From Hydrogenophaga sp. (GTDB lineage Bacteria > Pseudomonadota > Gammaproteobacteria > Burkholderiales > Burkholderiaceae_C): DNA of 64,000 nucleotides. Positions 25,421-34,695 of this stretch are shown here, piece by piece (the stretch's first letter is position 1; the number at the start of each line of letters is the position of its first letter). A model generated the notes under the pieces. That model did not search any database, was not told the origin of the DNA, and saw only the letters and a program-made list of their open reading frames with translations. The translations under genes and the position numbers were made by a program. The stretch lies in contig NZ_JAABRQ010000007.1 of the NCBI RefSeq assembly GCF_011390835.1, forward strand, positions 1-64,000, written 5' to 3'.

Positions 25421-27444
25421 CGCTTGGGCTCCCTGGGCCAGTTCAGTTGCTGGAATTCATTTTGTAGTGTAGCCAGCGTCAATGGACTGCCCCGCGCGTA
25501 GCGCTGGGCTTCCAGGCGCAGCAACCAGGCGCTGAGCGACCGCGCAAACGGGGTTTCCCCCCATTGTTGAATCACTTGCTGCGCCAGGCCGCGTGGCGGC
25601 AGCTGCTCGCTGGATTGCAAGCCCAGGCGCTGCAGCCGGCGGTGGGCGCGGCGCAGCAGGCGCAACCAAGGGTCGCGCTGCTGGCGTTCCCACAGGGTCC
25701 AGGCTGCGCCGACCAGGCTCACCAGCACCACCACGCCGATCAGCACATAGGCCAGGTCGGTCCAGCTCGGCGCAGAGAATCCGAGGTTTTTGAGCAGGTT
25801 GAGCTGCCGACCCTGGGTGTAGTTCAACACCCACTGGTCCCAGCCGCTGTTGACCGCTTCCCAGAAGTCACGTAGCTGAGCGCTCAAGGTCGGGTTGAGG
25901 GTGCGGACCGCGCCAGCGAACAGGCCTTCGGGCGCACGCAGCCGCTCCAGCGAGCCGATGCGCCCCGGTGCGACGGCCGATGTCGGGTCTACCCGCACCC
26001 ACCCCTGGTCCTGCAGCCAGACCTCGGTCCAGGCGTGGGCATCACGTTGTCGAACCGTCCAGTAACCATCAACGCCATTGAGTTCGCCTCCCTGGTAGCC
26101 CGTCACCAGACGCGCCGGAATGTCCATTGCGCGCATCAGTATCACGAAGCTGGAGGCGATGTGTTCACAGAAGCCCTCGCGCCGGTCGAACCAGAATTCA
26201 TCAGCGGTGTTGGCGCCGTACACACCAGGCTCCAGCGTGTAGGCATAGCCGCCGGTGCGCAGCCGGTTCATCACCGCATCCACCAGCGCAGGCGCGTTCT
26301 GTGGCCCGGCGCCGAACTCGCGCCGCAGCTGCTGGGCCAGGGTCAGGGTGCGCGGGTTGTAGCCCGGCGGCAGTTCCAGGTGGTCCTGCAGCGCCACCAC
26401 CTGTTGCGTCGGCCCGTGGCGAAACTGGGGATAGCTCACCGCATCAAATCGGACCCGCTCGCTCACCGGCCGATCGGTTCGCCACTGAAGATCGGCCGTC
26501 ATGCTGGCCTGGCCGCTGGGCAGGCGAGGCGCCTCGGGCGTGGCCTCCAGCACAAAAAGCCAGGGCCGCTGGTTGGGCTCCATCGTCACCTGGTAGCGCA
26601 CCGGCTCGCCGGCCACCTGCAGGTTGGCGGGCAAGGCCATCTGCGCCGGGAACCCGGAGCGCAAAGGGCGCCATTCCACGCCGTCGAAGTCGCTCAGCAC
26701 CGGGCCGCGGAAATACAGCCGGGCCTGCGGCGGGGGCCGGTCTTCAAAGCGAACGCGCAGGGCGGTGCGGTCGTCGATCACCAGCTTGGCGATCTCACCG
26801 ACCCGCATGCTATTGGAGAGACCACTGCGCCCGGTCATACCGTCGTCGGGCAGGCCCCACAACGGAGCCATGCGCGGAAACAGCAGGAACAGCACCAGCA
26901 TGATGGGCGCGCCCAGCAGCGCCATGCCGCCAGCGATGCGGGCCGACTGCATCAAGGGCGGGCGACCCACTGGCAGGTGGGCGTTGACCAGCGCGGTCAA
27001 GAGGCCCAGCAGCGCGATCAGGATGCCAGCCGCGGTCAGCAGCGACTGCGAATAGAAGAAGTGTGTGAGCAGAGCAAAGAAGGCGAGGAAAAAGACCACA
27101 AACGCATCGCGCCGCGCCCGCAGCTCCAGCGTCTTGAGCGCAAGCAACACCACCACCAGCGTCACGCCCGCGTCGCGCCCGAGCAGCGTCTGGTGGGTGA
27201 ACCAGGTCGCCACCAACGTGATCAGCAGCAGGCCCAGTCGCCACGGCCAGCCGGGCAGCGGCTGGTTGCGCACCGCGAGCCGACCGCGCCAGATCAACAC
27301 ACCCGCGGTCAGCACAGTGCACCACCAGGGGATGTGCGCCACCTGCATGAACACCACCCAGCCGATCACGGCGAGCAGAAACAGCGTGTCGCGCGCTTCG
27401 CGAGGCAATGAGGAGCCAAGGCTGCTCAGGGCAGACTGTTTCAT
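25417..27444 (-). CDS. TgpA-type membrane transglutaminase (DUF3488/DUF4129)
   Basis: A 675-residue inner-membrane protein: about five or six N-terminal helices (DUF3488), then a periplasmic transglutaminase-like domain with the triad Cys426 in REGFCEHIASS, His in RDAHAWTEVW and Asp in VRVDPT. A further transmembrane helix near residue 560 and a cytoplasmic DUF4129 tail follow. TgpA is essential in Pseudomonas aeruginosa. Such genes sit with MoxR and DUF58 partners, as here. The ATG at 27444 was chosen. Confidence 0.92.
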   Translation of the reverse strand: MKQSALSSLGSSLPREARDTLFLLAVIGWVVFMQVAHIPWWCTVLTAGVLIWRGRLAVRNQPLPGWPWRLGLLLITLVATWFTHQTLLGRDAGVTLVVVLLALKTLELRARRDAFVVFFLAFFALLTHFFYSQSLLTAAGILIALLGLLTALVNAHLPVGRPPLMQSARIAGGMALLGAPIMLVLFLLFPRMAPLWGLPDDGMTGRSGLSNSMRVGEIAKLVIDDRTALRVRFEDRPPPQARLYFRGPVLSDFDGVEWRPLRSGFPAQMALPANLQVAGEPVRYQVTMEPNQRPWLFVLEATPEAPRLPSGQASMTADLQWRTDRPVSERVRFDAVSYPQFRHGPTQQVVALQDHLELPPGYNPRTLTLAQQLRREFGAGPQNAPALVDAVMNRLRTGGYAYTLEPGVYGANTADEFWFDRREGFCEHIASSFVILMRAMDIPARLVTGYQGGELNGVDGYWTVRQRDAHAWTEVWLQDQGWVRVDPTSAVAPGRIGSLERLRAPEGLFAGAVRTLNPTLSAQLRDFWEAVNSGWDQWVLNYTQGRQLNLLKNLGFSAPSWTDLAYVLIGVVVLVSLVGAAWTLWERQQRDPWLRLLRRAHRRLQRLGLQSSEQLPPRGLAQQVIQQWGETPFARSLSAWLLRLEAQRYARGSPLTLATLQNEFQQLNWPREPKR

Positions 27445-27513
27445 GAGAAGCAGCGGAGCGGCACGGCGGAGCGCCCCAACGTATCCGGAGAAAGTGCCTC
27501 ATTCAGGGCAGCC

Positions 27514-27593
27514 GTGGAACCGGCTCCGCCGAGCCACAGGCTGCGTCCATCTCCCGCAGGAGAGGGGAAATACGCGAAGCGGAATAGGGGGTG
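27514..27593 (+). repeat. Dispersed intergenic repeat, copy B
   Basis: Lies in the 154-bp gap between the DUF58 and tgpA-type genes. It starts GTGGAACCGGCTCCGCCGAG, then a CTCCCGCAGGAGAG hairpin and a GCGAAGCGGAATAGGGGG tail, the same order of parts as copy A at 4646. Confidence 0.6.
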
Positions 27594-27598
27594 CTTGC

Positions 27599-28645
27599 TC
27601 ATACCGTGGCCATCGCCTCCAAGCAGCGATTGCGGTGGCTCATGCCCTGATCGGGCGGGATGACCCGGCCGGGCAGTCGCAGGCCGTAGTCCAACCCCAG
27701 CCGTTCGGCCAGTAACACCCATGCCGTGAGGCGCGACAGACGGGTTTCCAGATCGTTCGAGCCGCACCGGGCGTGATCCAGCCATAGTTGCTGGCGCTGG
27801 GCGTTCTGCGCTTCGCGGCTCACGAGCTGGTCGCGCCCGTTGGCAAAGGCCTGCGCTGCTTTTTTCCAGACCACCGCCTTCATCGGGTCGCCTCGGCGGT
27901 AGGCGCGCACGCCATCGAATTCTCCTGTGCTCTGCGCGCGCGCGCCGCTGGCGGGCCCGCCCAGCGGCTCGCCGGGCGGCAGCGGCGGAGCGTGGGCCTC
28001 CGGCGCGGGGTAAACCAGGACCTGCGCGGCCGGTCGCCACACGGTCCAGACGCGGAAGGTGCCGAGTGGGAACAGGGTCTGGGCAGTGACGGGCGGCAGC
28101 GTTTGCAGCCCACGCCGTGGAGCCCGCCAGGCCACCTGGAGCACCGCACTGCCCTGGGCGGGCACGTCGATCCAGGCCAGATGAGGCGGTTCGCTGCCCG
28201 TCGTCACCACGCCCAGACCGAGGCCATAGCGGGGTCGCTTGCGATCGCTGCTCAGGCGAATGTCCAGCGCGACCGGCTGGCCCGCGTGCACTGGTGCCGG
28301 CGGACTCAGGTGCAAGGTGAGGCCGCGCAGGTTGCCGTGGCAGACGTGCATGCCCACCACCGCGCTGCCCGCCAGCAAAAAAGTAAGCAGGTACCCCAGG
28401 TTGAGCTGGTAGTTGATGCTGCCCACCAGCAGCACCAGTAACGTGAAAGCCAGCATCCAGCCCGGTCGGGTTGGCAGGATGTAGACATTGCGCTGCGTCA
28501 GCGAGAGCGTATCGGTGGCGGGCAGGCGGTTGTGGAACCAGCGCCGCAGCCGAGCGCGGGCCGCCCGCATCGGGTGGCGCCAAGGCGAGGTTGATGCCAA
28601 TCCTGTCGACACACTAGCTGGAGAAGTCTGAGAAGCGGCGCTCAT
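27599..28645 (-). CDS. DUF58 domain-containing membrane protein
   Basis: A 348-residue protein with two adjacent transmembrane helices (about residues 60-100, LAFTLLVLLVGSINY and the next) and a C-terminal VWA-like DUF58 domain including the signature FDGVRAYRRGDPMKAVVWKK. DUF58 proteins act with MoxR ATPases; the MoxR gene is immediately upstream and tgpA downstream. The ATG at 28645 was chosen; an internal ATG at 28564 would remove a poorly conserved leader. Confidence 0.88.
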   Translation of the reverse strand: MSAASQTSPASVSTGLASTSPWRHPMRAARARLRRWFHNRLPATDTLSLTQRNVYILPTRPGWMLAFTLLVLLVGSINYQLNLGYLLTFLLAGSAVVGMHVCHGNLRGLTLHLSPPAPVHAGQPVALDIRLSSDRKRPRYGLGLGVVTTGSEPPHLAWIDVPAQGSAVLQVAWRAPRRGLQTLPPVTAQTLFPLGTFRVWTVWRPAAQVLVYPAPEAHAPPLPPGEPLGGPASGARAQSTGEFDGVRAYRRGDPMKAVVWKKAAQAFANGRDQLVSREAQNAQRQQLWLDHARCGSNDLETRLSRLTAWVLLAERLGLDYGLRLPGRVIPPDQGMSHRNRCLEAMATV

Positions 28646-28699
28646 GAACACTCAGCCCTCTTGCCGGCGCGAAGTGCCTCGATCCAGGCTACCGCCGAT

Positions 28700-28763
28700 C
28701 TGGCTCCGCCAGTCGGCCAGTGCCCCCCCCCGGAGGATGACGGCCAAGCCTGCGCCGGGGGGC
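28700..28763 (+). repeat. Dispersed intergenic repeat, degraded copy D
   Basis: The gap between the DUF58 and MoxR genes holds GGCTCCGCC, a nine-C run, GGAGGATGACGGC and GCGCCGGGGGGC. These parts parallel copy A, but the GTGGAACC leader is lost. Judged a decayed copy. Confidence 0.45.
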
Positions 28764-29684
28764 TCATGGAAGTGGAGTCGCTTCCACCAATGCGCGTACC
28801 TGCTCCAGCGAGCCGCGGCCAGCGTCGGCCACTGGAATCAAGCGGTGCGCCGTTGTTTGCGGCAGGATAGCGGCGATATCGTCTGGCGCCACGTAATCGC
28901 GCCCGCTGAGAAAGGCCTGCGCCTTGGCCGCGCGCACCACCGCCAGCGCGGCGCGGGGCGACAGGCCCTGGGCAAACCAGCGGCCCGAGCGGGTGGCGGC
29001 GACCAGGTCTTGCAGGTAGTCGATCACCGGCTCGGCGGTGTGCACCGCAGCCACCTGCTGTTGCAGGCTAGCCAGTTGCTCGACCGACAGCACCGGCGCC
29101 AGGCCGTCAACCATGTGGCGCCGGTCCTCGCCGCGCAGCAGCTCACGCTCGGCGGCGCGGTCGGGGTAACCGAGCGAAATCCGCATGTGAAAGCGGTCCA
29201 GCTGCGATTCGGGCAGGGCGTAGGTGCCGAGTTGGTCGTGCGGGTTTTGCGTGGCAATGACAAAAAACGGCTCGGGCAGGGCACGGGTTTCGCCCTCGAC
29301 CGTGACCTGTTTTTCTTCCATCGCTTCGAGCAAGGCGCTCTGAGTCTTGGGACTGGCGCGGTTGATTTCGTCGGCCAGCAGCACCTGGGCAAACACCGGG
29401 CCCGGATGGAACACAAAACCCTCGTGCCCGCGTTCGTAAACCGATACCCCGACCAGATCGCTGGGCATCAGATCGGCGGTGAACTGCACGCGAGAAAACT
29501 GCAGGCCGAAGGCGCGCGACAGCGCGTGGGCCAAGGTGGTTTTGCCCACGCCCGGCACGTCCTCGATCAGCAGGTGGCCGCCCGCCAGCAGGCAGGCCAC
29601 GCAGTCGCTCACCTGGGCGCTTTTGCCCACGATGACCGTGTTAAGCTGGTTCAGCAATTGTCGAATTTTGGTGTCTGCGAGCAT
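28764..29684 (-). CDS. MoxR-family AAA+ ATPase
   Basis: A 306-residue AAA+ chaperone-like ATPase with Walker A GVGKTT (residues 45-50), Walker B VLLADEINRA, sensor 1 FVIATQNP and the YALPESQLDRF segment, all typical of the APE2220/MoxR-proper group. It probably energises the DUF58/TgpA complex encoded next. The ATG at 29684 is only 27 bp from the divergent deacetylase-like ATG, so the promoters must overlap coding sequence or each other. The long opposite-strand frame through this gene is not real. Confidence 0.92.
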   Translation of the reverse strand: MLADTKIRQLLNQLNTVIVGKSAQVSDCVACLLAGGHLLIEDVPGVGKTTLAHALSRAFGLQFSRVQFTADLMPSDLVGVSVYERGHEGFVFHPGPVFAQVLLADEINRASPKTQSALLEAMEEKQVTVEGETRALPEPFFVIATQNPHDQLGTYALPESQLDRFHMRISLGYPDRAAERELLRGEDRRHMVDGLAPVLSVEQLASLQQQVAAVHTAEPVIDYLQDLVAATRSGRWFAQGLSPRAALAVVRAAKAQAFLSGRDYVAPDDIAAILPQTTAHRLIPVADAGRGSLEQVRALVEATPLP

Positions 29685-29711
29685 GCCGCGAACCTTAACG
29701 GAAAAAGATTG

Positions 29712-30665
29712 ATGGGCCAGGCCACCGGTTATTTCACCCACCCCGATTGCTGGCGCCATGAGATGGGCGCCGGGCACCCCGAATGTCCCGAGCGGCTGGA
29801 CGCGATCCAGGACCGCCTGCTCATTACCGGGCTGGACGCGGCGCTGGATCAGCGCGAAGCCACCCCGGCCTCGCTGGCCGACCTGGAGCTCGCGCATGGT
29901 CGCATGCACCTGGCGTCTCTGAGGGGGCTTTCCGACGGACTTCGTGACGAAATCACGGCCGGTGGTCCTCAGCATGCGCAGGTCGACCCCGATACCTCCA
30001 TCAACATCCATTCTTGGGACGCCATTTTGGTGGCAGCCGGCGCGGCGATCGACGCCACCGACGCGGTGATGGCCGGCGAGATCGCCAATGCCTTTTGTGC
30101 CGTGCGCCCGCCGGGTCACCACGCCACCCGCAACCAGGCCATGGGTTTTTGTTTTGTCAACAACGTGGCGGTGGCGGCGAAGTACGCCCTGTCCCGTTAC
30201 GGCCTGCAGCGCGTGGCCATCATCGACTTCGATGTGCACCACGGCAATGGCACCGAAGACATCGTGCAGGGTGACGAGCGCATACTTATGTGCAGCTTTT
30301 ACCAGCATCCCTTCTATCCGGTCTGGGACCACGCGCGAGGGCCGAATCTGGTCAACGTGCCTGTGCCCGCCTACACCAAGGGCGTGGCTGTTCGCGAGCT
30401 GGTCGATTCGGACTGGATCCCGCGCCTGGAACAGCACCGGCCCGAGATGGTGTTCATCAGCGCCGGTTTCGACGCCCACCGGGAAGACGACATGGGCCAG
30501 CTCGCCCTGGTGGAGCAGGACTACACCTGGCTCACCCAGCGCATCAAGGACATCGCCGTGAAGCATGCACAAGGCCGTATCGTGAGCTGTCTGGAGGGGG
30601 GCTACGCCTTGAGTGCGCTGGCGCGCAGCGTGGAAGCCCATTTGCGGGTGCTGGCCGATGTCTGA
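29712..30665 (+). CDS. Histone deacetylase-like (class II HDAC/acetylpolyamine amidohydrolase) protein
   Basis: Zinc hydrolase of 317 residues with the deacetylase landmarks GHPECPERL, RPPGHHAT, DFDVHHGNGT (zinc-binding Asp and His) and SAGFDAHREDDMG. Bacterial members deacetylate polyamines, acetoin-related compounds or other small amides; the exact substrate is unknown. The ATG at 29712 fits family starts. It overlaps the enoyl-CoA hydratase gene by 8 bp, implying coupling with acyl-CoA metabolism. Confidence 0.9.
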   Translation: MGQATGYFTHPDCWRHEMGAGHPECPERLDAIQDRLLITGLDAALDQREATPASLADLELAHGRMHLASLRGLSDGLRDEITAGGPQHAQVDPDTSINIHSWDAILVAAGAAIDATDAVMAGEIANAFCAVRPPGHHATRNQAMGFCFVNNVAVAAKYALSRYGLQRVAIIDFDVHHGNGTEDIVQGDERILMCSFYQHPFYPVWDHARGPNLVNVPVPAYTKGVAVRELVDSDWIPRLEQHRPEMVFISAGFDAHREDDMGQLALVEQDYTWLTQRIKDIAVKHAQGRIVSCLEGGYALSALARSVEAHLRVLADV

Positions 30666-31446
30666 AGTGGCTGCCCCAGTGGTGCGCCACACGCAAGACG
30701 AGCGCGGCGTGCACACCCTCACGCTCAACGCGCCGCGCAGTTTCAACGTGCTGTCCGAAGCCATGCTGGCGGCCTTGCAGGCGGCTATCGACGCCATCGG
30801 GGCCGATCCACAGGCGCGGGTGGTGGTTGTGGCCGCCGAAGGCCGTGCATTTTGCGCCGGCCACGACCTCAAGGAAATGAAGGCCCATCCGGATCTGGCC
30901 TATTACCAGGCGCTCTTTGCACGCTGTTCGCGGGTCATGTTGTCGATCCGCGCGCTGGAGCTGCCTGTGATCGCCCGCGTGCAAGGTCTGGCCACGGCCG
31001 CGGGTTGCCAACTGGTGGCGCAGTGTGATCTGGCGGTAGCGACCGAGAGCGCCACCTTTGGTGTCAACGGCATCGATGTGGGCCTGTTCTGCGCCACGCC
31101 CAGCGTGGCCTTGTCGCGCAACATCCTGCCCAAACAGGCCATGGAAATGCTGCTCACCGGCGACTTCATCAGTGCGAACGAAGCGAAGGCTCGGGGTTTG
31201 GTGAACCGCGTGGCAAGTGCCGAATCGCTCGATACCGAGGTCGCTGCGCTGGTGGAGCGCATCCTGCAAAAGCCACGCGAGGCGATTGCCCTGGGCAAGA
31301 CCCTGTTTTACCGCCAGCTCGAAACCGGTCTGGCCTCGGCTTACCAGCTCGCGGGGCAGACCATGGCCTGCAACATGGCAGGTGAGGTGGCGCAGGAAGG
31401 TGTGCAGGCCTTCATCGACAAGCGCGCGCCAAGCTGGCGCAGCTGA
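30658..31446 (+). CDS. Enoyl-CoA hydratase/isomerase family protein
   Basis: Crotonase-fold enzyme of 262 residues with the oxyanion-hole segments AFCAGHDLKEM and ATAAGCQLVAQCDLAVA, followed by FGVNGIDVGLFCATP. The pattern is closest to ECHDC3-like hydratases, so ordinary beta-oxidation activity is likely but not certain. The ATG at 30658 overlaps the deacetylase stop. The MscS gene follows 45 bp later. Confidence 0.88.
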   Translation: MSEVAAPVVRHTQDERGVHTLTLNAPRSFNVLSEAMLAALQAAIDAIGADPQARVVVVAAEGRAFCAGHDLKEMKAHPDLAYYQALFARCSRVMLSIRALELPVIARVQGLATAAGCQLVAQCDLAVATESATFGVNGIDVGLFCATPSVALSRNILPKQAMEMLLTGDFISANEAKARGLVNRVASAESLDTEVAALVERILQKPREAIALGKTLFYRQLETGLASAYQLAGQTMACNMAGEVAQEGVQAFIDKRAPSWRS

Positions 31447-31491
31447 CGGATTTTTTCTCCGACGCGTCCGCTGTCTTGTTCGGGCCGACTC

Positions 31492-32817
31492 ATGACGACC
31501 TCCGCCACCACCACTCCGCCTGCCACCTCCGCCGTGCTGGCCACGCCGCCCCCCATCGACGACTTTGCACTTTGGTTCGACAGTTTTTTGCGACCCACCG
31601 TGTTGATCGAGGTGGCTGCACTGTTCGCCTGCGTTCTGCTGGCCTGGGGCCTGTCGGCCGCATTGCGACATGCGTTGGGCATGAGGGACGAGCGGCGCTC
31701 TGTGCTGTTCGGACGTCGCCTGTTCGACGGCTTGCTGTTTCCCCTGCTGCTGTTGCTGCTGGGCTACCTGGCGCGTGCGCTGCTGCTGAAGTTTCTGCCT
31801 GTGGCCACCTTCAAGGTGGTGATCCCGGTGCTGATCGCGCTGGTGGTGATCCGGTTCGGGGTCAAGGTCTTGCAGCTGGCTTTTGCGTCGGCGCCATGGG
31901 TGCGCGTGATGGAGCGGTCCATCTCCTGGCTGGCCTGGATCGCCATGGTGCTGTGGGTCAGCGGCCTGTTGCCGGTGGTTCTGGCTGAACTGGATCAGAT
32001 CACCTGGAAGATTGGTGGCTCACAGATTAGCGTGCGCACCTTGATCGAAGGCGCGCTCACCGCCGTGGCGGTGCTGATCCTATCGCTTTGGATCTCGGCC
32101 GCCATTGAGACCCGGCTGCTGCGCACCGCCGTCGGCGGTGACCTCTCGCTGCGCAAGGCGGTGAGCAACGCCACACGCGCTATGCTGATGTTTGTTGGCC
32201 TGATCATTGCACTGTCGGCCGTGGGCATCGACCTCACCGCGCTCTCGGTGCTGGGGGGCGCCATTGGTGTGGGCATTGGATTTGGCCTGCAAAAGCTGGC
32301 ATCGAACTACGTGAGTGGTTTTGTGATTCTGGCCGAGCGCAGCATGCGCATCGGCGACAACGTGCGGGTCGACAATTTTGAAGGCCGGATCACCGACATC
32401 AATGCGCGCTACACCGTGATCCGCTCGCTCACTGGGCGCGAGTCCATCGTGCCCAACGAACTCCTCATCATCAACCGGGTTGAGAACCTCTCACTGGCCG
32501 ATACCAGGGTCTGGCAATCTACCGTGGTGTCTGTCGCTTACGACAGCGATGTCGATCAGGTGACGGGGCTGCTGGAGCAGGCTGCGCTGTCTCAGGACCG
32601 CGTGTTGAAAGATCCCTGTCCGTCCGTCGCCCTGTCGGCCTTTGGCGCCGACGGCCTGGAGTTCACCCTGGGCTACTGGATCGCCGACCCGGAGAACGGC
32701 CAGCTCAATTTGCGCTCGCTGGTCAACCGAACCATCCTGCAGTCGCTGCGGGATAACGACATCGAGATTCCGTACCCGCAACGGGTGCTGCACATCCAGC
32801 GGTCGGCTAAGCCATGA
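31492..32817 (+). CDS. MscS-family mechanosensitive channel, long form
   Basis: A 441-residue channel protein with extra N-terminal transmembrane helices (about four before the pore unit) and the MscS core: VLGGAIGVGIGFGLQKLASN in the pore helix, then RIGDNVRVDNFEGRITDI and VPNELLI. Longer than the minimal MscS at 9938. It converges on dctM with an 11-bp overlap of coding ends, so no room for a separate terminator exists. Confidence 0.9.
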   Translation: MTTSATTTPPATSAVLATPPPIDDFALWFDSFLRPTVLIEVAALFACVLLAWGLSAALRHALGMRDERRSVLFGRRLFDGLLFPLLLLLLGYLARALLLKFLPVATFKVVIPVLIALVVIRFGVKVLQLAFASAPWVRVMERSISWLAWIAMVLWVSGLLPVVLAELDQITWKIGGSQISVRTLIEGALTAVAVLILSLWISAAIETRLLRTAVGGDLSLRKAVSNATRAMLMFVGLIIALSAVGIDLTALSVLGGAIGVGIGFGLQKLASNYVSGFVILAERSMRIGDNVRVDNFEGRITDINARYTVIRSLTGRESIVPNELLIINRVENLSLADTRVWQSTVVSVAYDSDVDQVTGLLEQAALSQDRVLKDPCPSVALSAFGADGLEFTLGYWIADPENGQLNLRSLVNRTILQSLRDNDIEIPYPQRVLHIQRSAKP

Positions 32818-34099
32818 AACTGGGCAGCCACAGCGCGATGGCTGGGAACGCAATCAGGATGCCGAGCCGGCCGATGTCGGCCAGTACAAATGGCCAGACG
32901 CCGCGGTAAATCGTGTTCAGCGAAACCGTGGGCAGTAACGAGCTGAGTACAAACAGGTTCAGCCCCACCGGCGGCGAAATCATGCCGATCTCCACGATGG
33001 TCACGATCAGGATGCCAAACCAGACCGGATCAAAACCCAGGGCGGTGATCACCGGGAAGAACACCGGAATGGTCAGCAGCACGATGGCCAGCTCTTCCAT
33101 CACCATACCCAGTGCGAGGTAGATGCCCATCATCATCACCACCACCATCACCGGGTGCGGGCTGAACTGCAGCACGAAGTCGCGCAGGTCGGCCGGCATG
33201 GTGGTGAAGTTGATGAAGCTGGTGAAGATCATCGCGCCGATCAGGATCGTGAACAGCATGGCAGTGGTGCGGGTACTCTCCATCAGCACCTCCATCAGCA
33301 GCTTCGGTGTCAGCGTGCGCCTGGCCAGTGCAAACAGAAATGCGCCCGCCGCACCCACGCCAGCGCCTTCGGTGGCGGTGAACACGCCGCCGTAGATGCC
33401 GCCGATCACCAGCACAAACAACAGCGCCACACCCCAGATGTTCTTGACGGCGGACAAGCGCTGTCGCGCGGTGTAGCGCTCGGCCGGCGGCCCAGCCTCG
33501 GGGTCGCGCCACGTCACAAACACCACCGCCAGGCACAGGCATGTGATGGCCACCAGGCCCGGTAGGATGCCGGCGATGAACAGCCGGCCGATGTCGGTCT
33601 CGGTGATGATGCCGTAGATCACCAGGATGGTCGACGGCGGGATCAGGATGCCGAGCGTGCCACCCGACGCAATCGCACCCGTGGCCAGCGTGTCCTTGTA
33701 GCCGTGGGCCTTCATCTGGGGATAGGCCACGCGCGACATCGTGGCCGCGGTGGCGATCGAGGAGCCACAGATGGAACCAAAACCGCCCGACGCGATGATG
33801 CTGGCCATGGCCAGGCCACCGCGCCGGTGACCAACGAAGGCGTTGGCCGCGTTGAACAGTTCGCGCGCCATGCCAGCGCGAGCCACGAAGTTGCCCATCA
33901 AGACAAACAGCGGAATCACCGACAAGGTGTAGTGGAAGCCAGTCTCGAACACCACCTGGCTGGTGCTGGCATAAGCTGGTTGCCAGCCTCGCATCAAACC
34001 CAGTCCTACGATGCCCGCGATGGACATCGCCACCGCCAGCGGGACTCGCAAAAAGGCGAGGGCGAATACCGCCAGAAAGCCCAGCACCGCTTCGGTCAT
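32807..34099 (-). CDS. dctM: TRAP transporter large permease DctM
   Basis: A 430-residue, about 12-helix DctM subunit, the transport channel of a tripartite periplasmic transporter. Family motifs include GGFGSICGSSIATAATMSRVAYP, GTLGILIPPS and EIGMISPPVGLNLFV. The ATG at 34099 overlaps the dctQ stop as ATGA. It works with DctQ and the DctP binding protein encoded upstream; the substrate is probably an organic acid, not determined. Confidence 0.94.
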   Translation of the reverse strand: MTEAVLGFLAVFALAFLRVPLAVAMSIAGIVGLGLMRGWQPAYASTSQVVFETGFHYTLSVIPLFVLMGNFVARAGMARELFNAANAFVGHRRGGLAMASIIASGGFGSICGSSIATAATMSRVAYPQMKAHGYKDTLATGAIASGGTLGILIPPSTILVIYGIITETDIGRLFIAGILPGLVAITCLCLAVVFVTWRDPEAGPPAERYTARQRLSAVKNIWGVALLFVLVIGGIYGGVFTATEGAGVGAAGAFLFALARRTLTPKLLMEVLMESTRTTAMLFTILIGAMIFTSFINFTTMPADLRDFVLQFSPHPVMVVVMMMGIYLALGMVMEELAIVLLTIPVFFPVITALGFDPVWFGILIVTIVEIGMISPPVGLNLFVLSSLLPTVSLNTIYRGVWPFVLADIGRLGILIAFPAIALWLPSFMA

Positions 34100-34602
34100 G
34101 TCACGGCTCCAGGTTCCTGCGCGCCAACATGGCCGGGCGGCGGCCGGACAAACACAAACAGCAGGTGCACCGCAGCCGTGATCGCCAGCAGAACCGCCAT
34201 CACCCAGGCGACTGGTGCCAGGGGCAGCTGCAGGTACACGGTGATGTCGCCGTATTCGGCAAAGCGGTCGGCCCGCATCAGGATGAGCCGAGCCAGGAAA
34301 CCGAAAACACCGGCGCAGATCAAGTGGACGATGCTGGTCTGCAAGCCTTTGAGCCAGACCGGAACAAACGGATCGAGCGAGTCGAACACCACATGTTCAC
34401 TGCGCCAGGACACGAGCGGCAGCGCACCGAAGATCACGATGACCATCAACACCTCGGTCATCTCCAGACTGCCGGGAATGGAGTTGTTCAAGAACTTGCG
34501 GCCAATCACATCCACCAGCGTGAGCCACATGATGGCGAAAAGTGCCATGGCCGCCATCAGGCCGGTGGACCAGCGCAGCAGTTTTTCCAGGGTTTTGAGC
34601 AT
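34096..34602 (-). CDS. dctQ: TRAP transporter small permease DctQ
   Basis: A 168-residue four-helix membrane protein, the size of DctQ subunits, with the typical LVDVIGRKFLNNSIPGSLEM segment near residue 30-50. It couples DctP to DctM. It lies 94 bp after dctP and overlaps dctM by 4 bp. A terminator-like hairpin sits between dctP and dctQ, which would make the two permeases less abundant than the binding protein. Confidence 0.9.
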   Translation of the reverse strand: MLKTLEKLLRWSTGLMAAMALFAIMWLTLVDVIGRKFLNNSIPGSLEMTEVLMVIVIFGALPLVSWRSEHVVFDSLDPFVPVWLKGLQTSIVHLICAGVFGFLARLILMRADRFAEYGDITVYLQLPLAPVAWVMAVLLAITAAVHLLFVFVRPPPGHVGAQEPGAVT

Positions 34603-34626
34603 GGGTGAGTATCTGGCCGGATCAAC

Positions 34627-34667
34627 AAAAAACCGGCGAGGCCGCGAATGAACGACAGCCCCGCCGG
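34627..34667 (-). terminator. Rho-independent terminator between dctP and dctQ
   Basis: On the minus strand, CCGGCGGGGC and GCCTCGCCGG form a 10-bp stem (one G-U pair) with a 16-base loop, followed directly by TTTTTT. It lies 28 bp after the dctP stop and would act as a partial terminator inside the operon. Confidence 0.75.
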
Positions 34668-34695
34668 CTTGGCGGTGTGTGGAAGCGCGCCGCGC

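Noticed and set aside
28764..30872. Very long minus-strand reading frame (702 codons) running through the HDAC-like gene into MoxR
   Set aside because: Only the part from the ATG at 29684 matches MoxR. The rest lies opposite the HDAC-like gene and has no homology.
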